Source: CAYHOI01 sp964358175
Lineage (GTDB): Bacteria > Margulisbacteria > Riflemargulisbacteria > GWF2-35-9
Direction: 5' to 3'
DNA: 9,274 bases
Assembly: GCA_964358175.1 (NCBI GenBank)
Contig: CAYHOI010000076.1
Coordinates: 1-9,274, forward strand
This document shows positions 1-4,196 of this stretch, one piece after another. The translations under genes and the position numbers were made by a program. Positions within the stretch are counted from its first letter, which is position 1; every line of letters starts with the position of its first letter. A model generated the notes under the pieces. It did no database searches and was not told the origin of the DNA. It was given only the letters and a program-made list of their open reading frames with translations.

Positions 1-620
1 AGTTCAAGGCAATAGCTACGATTCGTATCTGCGGCCAGATACCAATTCTTCGAATACCCCGTATAGACATCGGTTGTGCTCCAGGCATTCTGTCCATTAA
101 ATGCAATATCGGTGACATCATGGATTTTTACGACCATGTTATAAGGTTGGTCTGTTGCACGAGCCAAACTCAAGAGGGAGGTTAACTTTTGCTCGGTTGT
201 TTCCCAGTACGCATACAGATGGGTTGGATCAATCACCATGGCGGTAATCTGATTATCCCCGTACCCTTCGGGAATAAACTGATCATTTCCCCCTGCAGGT
301 TGGTTGAATTGTGGCTTTGCATGAATCTTGGGTTTTTCATTTTTTTCAGGCAAGTCAAGACTAGGATATTTGCTGGCTTCCATGGCCTCTTTAGCTGGAC
401 CCACTTCAGGCTCCTCAGATTGATATACCTTCAACTGGTCTGAAAGCATTTTCTCCTCATCAGGGTGAATGTCCTTCTTTTTGATATGTAGAACCTCAAT
501 AATGTTGTCCACGAGTTCAGATTTGCCCATCCGTGTACGGTATTTCACATCAAGATCCGTGGCAATCCGCAACAGCTCATGCTTGGTTAGCCGAATAAGG
601 TCTTGTTTCTGTTCAATCAT
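1..620 (-). CDS. Rho_N + DUF4912 domain protein (3' end cut by the window edge)
   Basis: The frame is open from ATG 620 to the left edge: 206 codons plus two bases, with the C-terminus missing. The upstream strand reads AAAGGA about 9 nt before the ATG, a good ribosome site. Residues 7-44 (LIRLTKHELLRIATDLDV...) resemble the small helical Rho_N/SAP-like domain. Residues 50-115 are charged, proline-containing and probably disordered. From about residue 117 the sequence matches the opening of DUF4912 (YGDNQITAMVIDPTHLYAYWE, split here as YGDNQITAM then VIDPTHLYAYWE). That family has no settled biochemical role; fusion to Rho_N is known for it. There is no signal peptide, so it is cytoplasmic. 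It is the last visible gene of the galT-CBM48-DUF4912 run, 30 bp after the CBM48 gene, so probably co-transcribed. A link to glycogen metabolism is inferred from context only. Confidence 0.85.
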   Translation of the reverse strand, partial: MIEQKQDLIRLTKHELLRIATDLDVKYRTRMGKSELVDNIIEVLHIKKKDIHPDEEKMLSDQLKVYQSEEPEVGPAKEAMEASKYPSLDLPEKNEKPKIHAKPQFNQPAGGNDQFIPEGYGDNQITAMVIDPTHLYAYWETTEQKLTSLLSLARATDQPYNMVVKIHDVTDIAFNGQNAWSTTDVYTGYSKNWYLAADTNRSYCLE

Positions 621-650
621 GATTCTAGTCCTTTCTTTATCAGTGGCTAC

Positions 651-929
651 TTAGACGACTCGCACACTGTTTGATCCCCCCATGCAATTATCAGAGAATT
701 TAACGGCACCGGGATCGTTTACCCAATTTCCGTCAACAATATATTTATATTGATGCTCACCTTCAGGCAGGATCACTCTCGTTAGCCATTCTCCCTTCGC
801 ATTTTTTTTCAGAGGTTTTTTGACAGGACTCCATTTGTTGAAGTCCCCTACCAGGGAGACTGCCGTTGCAGTCGGTGCGTATAGCTTGAATTGCACCTTA
901 TGAGTTTGAATTACAGCTTTCTTTTTCAT
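651..929 (-). CDS. Stand-alone CBM48 (AMPK-beta-type) glycogen-binding protein
   Basis: A 92-residue protein that is essentially one carbohydrate-binding module 48/isoamylase-N domain. Signature residues are visible: GDFNKWSP (28-35, W33), PEGEHQYKYIVDG (55-67, K62), W69, NDP (71-73) and N87. They line up closely with the glycogen-binding domain of the AMPK beta subunit, where the equivalents of W33, K62 and W69 contact the glucan. No catalytic domain or signal peptide is present, so it probably binds glycogen or starch-like glucan in the cytoplasm, perhaps as a targeting or scaffold subunit for the neighbouring enzymes (inference). The start is ATG 929, preceded by AAAGGAG with an 8-nt spacer, the clearest ribosome site in the operon. 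It lies 20 bp after galT and 30 bp before the DUF4912 gene. The domain assignment is firm; its partner is unknown. Confidence 0.92.
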   Translation of the reverse strand: MKKKAVIQTHKVQFKLYAPTATAVSLVGDFNKWSPVKKPLKKNAKGEWLTRVILPEGEHQYKYIVDGNWVNDPGAVKFSDNCMGGSNSVRVV

Positions 930-949
930 GACTTTTTCTCCTTTCTTTT

Positions 950-1993
950 TTACAGAACCATGTACTTTTCGTAATCTCGCAAAAATTCAGCAGCTTCTTC
1001 CGGAGGGGTCGGATTAATATAAAAACCTGTTCCCCATTCAAATCCAGCCACTTTGGTCAATCGTGGCATGATCTGAAGATGCCAGTGGTAATCCAATTCG
1101 ATGGATGTCCAGTAGTCAGCCATGCCTGGACGTCCAACAATGTTGGGTGCTGTATGCAGGATGATGTTATAGGCGGGGTCATTGAGTGTCACCTTGAGTC
1201 GGGTCAAAACATCCTTCAATATAAAGGCCAAATGGCCGAAACTTTCATCAGACATGTCGCTAAATCGGCAGGCATGTTTCTTGGGGGCTATCGTCACTTC
1301 GAAGGGAAAACGGGATGCAAAAGGCGTAAAGGAGACGTAGTCTGAGTTTTCTGCGACCATTCGCTCTCGCGTCATGAATTCTTGTTTGATCACGTCACAG
1401 AACAAACAGCGCTCTTTGCGCAGGAAATGGGTTCGAGCCGCCTCTAATTCAACCTTGATGTTCCAGGGCACGATCGGTAATGCAATAATCTGGGAGTGGG
1501 CATGAGCAATGGAGGCTCCAGCGGAAACGCCATAGTTTTTAAAGACCATAACAAAGCGGAACCGATTGTCTTTGTACAGGTCAATGAGCCGTCCTTTGAT
1601 GACCTTTAAGATTTCCTGGATTCTATCAGGCTCAAAATCGGCCATATTCAGGACATGTTGAGGATGTTCGATTACAACTTCATGCGCTCCCGTTCCTGAC
1701 ATGGCATCATACAGGCCGATGCCGTAACGTTTAAGGTCGTGAGCACTTTCAAGTACGGGAAACTTGTTAGGAATGACGCGGACTTGCCAGCCTGGGCTGT
1801 TAGGATTCCCCCCTCCAGCACGAAGGGCAAGGATTTCCGGTGTCGTTTTGTCTTCGTGCCCTTCGCAGAAGGGGCAAAAAGAATTCTCCAGATGACGAGA
1901 CTCACCCGTACGCAATTCGGACGGTCTTGCGCTTCTTTCCTGGGAAATAATTACCCAGCGATTGGTGATAGGATCTTTTCGTAATTCGGACAT
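950..1993 (-). CDS. galT: GalT-family nucleotidyltransferase (galactose-1-P uridylyltransferase or ADP-glucose phosphorylase-like)
   Basis: A 347-residue member of the GalT branch of the HIT superfamily, full length for the family. The first zinc site is C40-PF-C43 with H110/H164. The active-site stretch runs N153...G159..S161..H164-A-H166-S-Q168, with H166 as the expected nucleotidyl-histidine nucleophile; the numbering coincides with E. coli GalT. A second CxxC (C196-LF-C199), H240 and the DYHWH motif (H303, H305) resemble the second zinc site of the plant GalT-like ADP-glucose phosphorylase. E. coli GalT has a different metal site there. The reaction is therefore either UDP-glucose + galactose-1-P exchange, or phosphorolysis/synthesis of ADP-glucose. 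The glycogen-related neighbours make the latter plausible. No galK or galE is in view. ATG 1993 gives the canonical MSELRKDP start; there is no Shine-Dalgarno sequence and the promoter sits almost on the ATG. Confidence 0.9.
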   Translation of the reverse strand: MSELRKDPITNRWVIISQERSARPSELRTGESRHLENSFCPFCEGHEDKTTPEILALRAGGGNPNSPGWQVRVIPNKFPVLESAHDLKRYGIGLYDAMSGTGAHEVVIEHPQHVLNMADFEPDRIQEILKVIKGRLIDLYKDNRFRFVMVFKNYGVSAGASIAHAHSQIIALPIVPWNIKVELEAARTHFLRKERCLFCDVIKQEFMTRERMVAENSDYVSFTPFASRFPFEVTIAPKKHACRFSDMSDESFGHLAFILKDVLTRLKVTLNDPAYNIILHTAPNIVGRPGMADYWTSIELDYHWHLQIMPRLTKVAGFEWGTGFYINPTPPEEAAEFLRDYEKYMVL

Positions 1994-2001
1994 CGAAGGG
2001 C

Positions 2002-2030
2002 ATTATACCCCTTAGTTGCGATGTTTACAA
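2002..2030 (-). promoter_or_regulatory. Sigma70-like promoter of galT (leaderless)
   Basis: On the minus strand, TTGTAA (2030-2025, 4/6 to TTGACA) is followed by a 17-bp spacer and a perfect TATAAT (2007-2002). Only 8 nt separate the -10 box from the galT ATG at 1993, so initiation at the usual 6-9 nt downstream falls on or next to the ATG. It would drive galT, the CBM48 gene and the DUF4912 gene independently of GH57 and the inserted patch. Confidence 0.65.
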
Positions 2031-2046
2031 AGCAATTATTTTGAAT

Positions 2047-2068
2047 ATGTGTCCAGAATGTGTCCATT
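2047..2068 (+). repeat. Tandem 11-bp GTGTCCA repeat
   Basis: Two adjacent 11-bp units, ATGTGTCCAGA (2047-2057) and ATGTGTCCATT (2058-2068), sharing nine positions. They lie between the galT promoter and the stop of the 2100-2717 gene, at the left edge of the atypical patch. A tandem repeat of the same period with a GTGT core lies at 3106-3127 on the other strand. Arm-type recombinase sites or a regulator operator are possible; neither is shown. Confidence 0.55.
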
Positions 2069-2086
2069 TTTGTTTTTCCATAGCAG

Positions 2087-2098
2087 ATTAGGCCTAAT
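2087..2098. repeat. 12-bp perfect palindrome at a gene end
   Basis: ATTAGGCCTAAT is a perfect 12-bp palindrome two bases past the TGA of the 2100-2717 gene. With no loop it is not a classical intrinsic terminator and no T-run follows in the minus-strand direction. A protein-binding site or an insertion-boundary feature is possible. Confidence 0.5.
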
Positions 2099-2099
2099 G

Positions 2100-2717
2100 T
2101 CAACCGATGTTTAGAGCTGAATTAATTCTAGGCATGAATTCACTTCGATACTTTTCGGCAATTATTGGATTTTGTTTTATTACTTGATTGAAAAGTTGAA
2201 AGTGGGGCCCATCGTTGTGAGTATAACCTGATTCAAGGTACTCCTTAATCATTTTTAACGTTTGTAAAAGTACCTCTTTGTGTTGCCCTTTCCCAACACC
2301 TAACTCGGCAAGCAATATATTGATTGTATTTCTCGTTAGACACCTTTCTGTTAAGTATGTTAGCAATTCTTCAGCAGATGTACATTCTCGAATATAGGTT
2401 AGAATTTCTTTACGTTCTTCGGAGGTTTCGTGCAAATTTGCCAAATAGCAATCATTCAAATCTCCCTCAATTCTGCTTATCTGGATTTCGTGGAAAACAG
2501 GAGTCCATATTCCACCAAATTTTCCAAAAGGTAGCTTTTCATTCATGGTAGTTAGCACAAGTTCTCTTCCACCCTCTCTTTTAGGACTGAACGTCTCTTC
2601 ATTTGCTACCAGTACATTAAAACTATTTCCGACTTTGAAAAGACAATTTTCTAGTCCCCGCATGATTCCATCGCCATGAAAATGATCGGCCTGTAGAAAA
2701 ACAGCGACCGCAGGCAA
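2100..2717 (-). CDS. Hypothetical protein, 205 aa, TTG start
   Basis: Not recognised. The 205-residue product has a mixed N-terminal half (about 1-85, with HFHGDGIMRGLENC at 12-25 and an aromatic/glycine stretch FGKFGGIWTPVF at 64-75) and a helical, charged C-terminal half (about 95-200). It has no clear signal peptide or membrane segment. The start is taken as TTG 2717 because AGGAG (2729-2725) lies 7 nt upstream and an in-frame TGA (2735-2733) closes the frame just above; the first in-frame ATG (residue 19) has no comparable site. It stands alone on the minus strand, between the galT promoter and a tRNA on the other strand, and belongs to the atypical patch. A frameshifted remnant of a longer protein is possible, because a second frame (ATG 2736) opens with a normal-looking protein start, MTKEYWIACG. 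Confidence 0.7.
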   Translation of the reverse strand: MPAVAVFLQADHFHGDGIMRGLENCLFKVGNSFNVLVANEETFSPKREGGRELVLTTMNEKLPFGKFGGIWTPVFHEIQISRIEGDLNDCYLANLHETSEERKEILTYIRECTSAEELLTYLTERCLTRNTINILLAELGVGKGQHKEVLLQTLKMIKEYLESGYTHNDGPHFQLFNQVIKQNPIIAEKYRSEFMPRINSALNIG

Positions 2718-2736
2718 TCCAATACTCCTTTGTCAT

Positions 2737-2769
2737 CCAGAATTCACTCTGGCATAGCTTTCGCATGCC
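2737..2769 (-). promoter_or_regulatory. Two overlapping stem-loops in the leader of the 2100-2717 gene
   Basis: In the minus-strand RNA, a stem GGCAUGC with a GAAA tetraloop and a returning GC-U-AUGCC (one bulged U; 2769-2751) is followed by CCAGA/UCUGG with a 6-nt loop (2752-2737). They share two bases, so full formation of one competes with the other. They end 7 nt before the AGGAG ribosome site. The C(GAAA)G loop favours a stable first hairpin. A translational control role is possible. The rest of 2718-2984 shows only the tRNA promoter and no convincing gene. Confidence 0.45.
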
Positions 2770-2904
2770 TATTATTTCGTCTTTTGTCCTGAATTTGCTT
2801 GCATTTGTGGCAAACCACCTCAGAAAGGGCTCGTTAGATGTTACGCAAACTCAATCTGTCGCGACTTTGACGTTGCCTTGGCTCAGACACTAAACTAAAT
2901 AGAA

Positions 2905-2933
2905 TTGCTGTTAAAGCCCACTAATGCTATACT
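2905..2933 (+). promoter_or_regulatory. Candidate promoter of the tRNA-Met gene
   Basis: TTGCTG (2905-2910), a 17-bp spacer and TATACT (2928-2933, 5/6 to TATAAT). Expected initiation near 2940 gives a leader of about 45 nt before the tRNA at 2985, a reasonable length for RNase processing. The -35 box is weak. Confidence 0.45.
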
Positions 2934-2984
2934 CACTCTGCCTGTTGGGTTCTAGAATGTACGTGATTCAGTGGGTGCCATTAT

Positions 2985-3059
2985 CGTGGGGTAGAGCAGT
3001 TGGTAGCTCGTCGGCCTCATAACCCGGAGGTCGTTGGTTCAAGTCCAGCCCCGCAACCA
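2985..3059 (+). tRNA. tRNA-Met (CAT), initiator type, aberrant
   Basis: Cloverleaf: acceptor CGTGGGG, T8 A9, D stem GAGC/GCTC, anticodon loop CTCATAA with CAT at 3018-3020, T arm GTTGG-TTCAAGT-CCAGC, and encoded CCA at 3057-3059. The unpaired C1/A72 and the A11-T24 pair are marks of bacterial initiator tRNA. Several features are off: the 3' acceptor strand has six instead of seven nucleotides, the D loop is short (8 nt), and C31 faces C39, breaking one of the three G-C pairs of the initiator anticodon stem. It is 72 nt without CCA, against 74 for the usual initiator. It could be a diverged second copy, a pseudo-tRNA, or a copy altered by integration; tRNA genes are common integration targets. 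It has its own promoter and terminator. Confidence 0.75.
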
Positions 3060-3070
3060 GTAAATACGCG

Positions 3071-3101
3071 ACCTCCAAAAGATAGGGGGTTATTTCATTT
3101 T
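3071..3101 (+). terminator. Intrinsic terminator of the tRNA-Met gene
   Basis: Stem ACCTCC (3071-3076) and GGGGGT (3085-3090), six pairs including one G-T, with an 8-nt loop, followed by the T-rich tail TATTTCATTTT. It begins 11 nt after the CCA end and has a moderately short stem. Confidence 0.5.
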
Positions 3102-3105
3102 AGTG

Positions 3106-3127
3106 TTCATACACACTCCATACACAC
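3106..3127 (-). repeat. Tandem 11-bp GTGTGTATG repeat flanked by inverted GTGT boxes
   Basis: On the minus strand, GTGTGTATGGA (3127-3117) and GTGTGTATGAA (3116-3106) are tandem units of 11 bp. On the plus strand the surroundings read GTGT (3103-3106), ACAC, ACAC, GTGT (3132-3135), so the array has outward symmetry. It lies between the tRNA terminator and the membrane-protein gene, where an operator or recombinase-arm site would sit. It has the same period and GTGT core as the repeat at 2047-2068. Confidence 0.5.
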
Positions 3128-3148
3128 AACCGTGTAGAAAGAGTAGAA

Positions 3149-3583
3149 ATGATGGAATTAAAAAGAAAAATCCTTGAGAACATTAGGCGATTGTCTCTCT
3201 TATCGAAGGTAACATTTGGGTTGATTTTTTTTAACTTTTGTTCTTCTAGCTATTTGTTTTTTAATATAGGACTATCACCAGATAACCCAACTTATTGGTC
3301 TATAGTACCAGGCTATATCAAGCTTAGTTTGATTTTTATAGTTCTTCATGTTCCTGTATTTTTGGGGCTTGTTTTTTCATTAAATCAACTTATGAAGTGG
3401 GTGATTGGTGCTTATTTACTCGCTACGTTGACTATTGGTTTATGGTTAACATATTCTGGCTTTTCGAGTTATGGGTTCTCCAATTCTAGTGTGTTTTTGT
3501 TATGTTTCATTAAGATTATTCAAAAGAATAGCGAATTAAAAGGACAAAGGGTATTTGGTTCAAGGAGATTCCACGGTGTTTAA
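3149..3583 (+). CDS. Small multi-pass membrane protein of unknown function
   Basis: A 144-residue hydrophobic protein with no recognised family. Likely membrane segments are at about 21-40, 56-78, 84-103 and, more weakly, 113-124. The N-terminus is basic (KRK..RR), which by the positive-inside rule points to the cytoplasm. The tail from about 126 is hydrophilic and basic. ATG 3149 is used (a second ATG follows at once); AGAAAGAG a few bases upstream is a weak ribosome site. DNA here is clearly richer in A and T than the flanking housekeeping genes. Its TAA (3581-3583) lies inside the next gene, whose GTG start is at 3576, so the two are probably translationally coupled. An immunity or export partner for the downstream protein is one possible reading; nothing in the sequence proves it. 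Confidence 0.7.
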   Translation: MMELKRKILENIRRLSLLSKVTFGLIFFNFCSSSYLFFNIGLSPDNPTYWSIVPGYIKLSLIFIVLHVPVFLGLVFSLNQLMKWVIGAYLLATLTIGLWLTYSGFSSYGFSNSSVFLLCFIKIIQKNSELKGQRVFGSRRFHGV

Positions 3584-4196
3584 ATGGTATGACTTAAAAG
3601 ACGAGGCAGAAAATGAAGCAACCACTTATTTTAATCAGCATATTAAAGTGAATGGCACTCTGGACTCAAAAACGTGGGATAATAACATTGATGCATTCAG
3701 ACACGCTTATGTAAGTGGGAGGTATGTGCAATCATACAATGAGTTTTTTGCAAGACTTGTCGGAGACCTTTGGGAATTACAGGGAAATGGTTATGGCAGC
3801 TTCTCCTCAAATCCTCAGCTTTCAAAGCGGATGGATTTATGGAACAACAAGGTTGGTCGACAATACGGGAAGAAAACTAAAGCTACTGAGAAATTAGGCA
3901 AATTTCTTCATGATGCACTGAAACGAGGTGAATTAGTCATAGACTTATCCGATCCTCGAATTCAACACGAAGAAAAGTTGAAAGATGAATCCATCGTTTT
4001 TTTGGGTCCTGTTTTGCGGGTAGAGAATGACCTGTATCTCTTGCCATCATTAGTGGGCAAATTCCGTTCCCTGGAGACTCAAACCATCCATCTGCTGGCC
4101 ATTTCTGCATCCGAGGGGAGTGGTATCTCGAAGAGATTCCCCATAGGCCAACGTTCTACTTCACGTCCTACGCGCTCGGCAGATACCATAAACTGA
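3576..4196 (+). CDS. DUF6973-like (DAFRHA) protein, possibly 3'-truncated
   Basis: 206 residues from GTG 3576, chosen because AAGGAG (3562-3567) lies 8 nt upstream; a TTG at 3555 would add seven residues without a matching site. NNIDAFRHAYVSGRY (36-50) and KRMDLWNNKVGRQYG (84-98) are the paired signatures of a bacterial family I associate with DUF6973, found in secreted and toxin-like proteins; the biochemical activity is unknown. No signal peptide or membrane segment is evident. It overlaps the membrane-protein gene by 8 bp. From about residue 168 the frame is antisense to the GH57 3' end (118 bp overlap), and this tail looks unlike a folded domain. The native C-terminus was therefore probably lost at an insertion junction, so the gene may be broken. 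Family assignment is from memory of the motif; moderately sure. Confidence 0.6.
   Translation: MFKWYDLKDEAENEATTYFNQHIKVNGTLDSKTWDNNIDAFRHAYVSGRYVQSYNEFFARLVGDLWELQGNGYGSFSSNPQLSKRMDLWNNKVGRQYGKKTKATEKLGKFLHDALKRGELVIDLSDPRIQHEEKLKDESIVFLGPVLRVENDLYLLPSLVGKFRSLETQTIHLLAISASEGSGISKRFPIGQRSTSRPTRSADTIN

Larger units (their letters stand above)
2040..4078. other. Probable inserted, decayed accessory segment splitting the glucan gene cluster
   Basis: GH57 and galT lie on the same strand and fit one pathway, but about 2 kb of unrelated material separates them: an unrecognised minus-strand gene, a tRNA, and two plus-strand genes on visibly A/T-rich DNA (for example 20 G+C in the 60 bases 3181-3240). 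The plus-strand gene at 3576 reads into GH57 antisense sequence after about 4078, which suggests a junction there. Repeats lie near the left side and after the tRNA. No integrase, transposase or terminal inverted repeat was found, so the boundaries and mechanism are inferred. The left boundary, between the galT promoter (2030) and about 2100, is the less certain one. Confidence 0.45.

Noticed and set aside
189..654. Plus-strand open frames of 84 and 61 residues
   Set aside because: They are antisense to the DUF4912 gene, lack ribosome sites and have compositions typical of shadow frames.
2033..2068. Alternative -35 for galT at TTGCTT
   Set aside because: The spacing to TATAAT would be 22 bp; TTGTAA with 17 bp fits better.
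2820..2845. GTTAGAT core resembling the end of an integron attC site
   Set aside because: No partner RYYYAAC box or long imperfect inverted repeat was found within about 130 bp on either strand, so a seven-base match is not enough.
2040..4078. Insertion sequence or prophage
   Set aside because: No transposase, integrase, terminal inverted repeats or phage structural genes are visible. Only a decayed accessory segment can be claimed.
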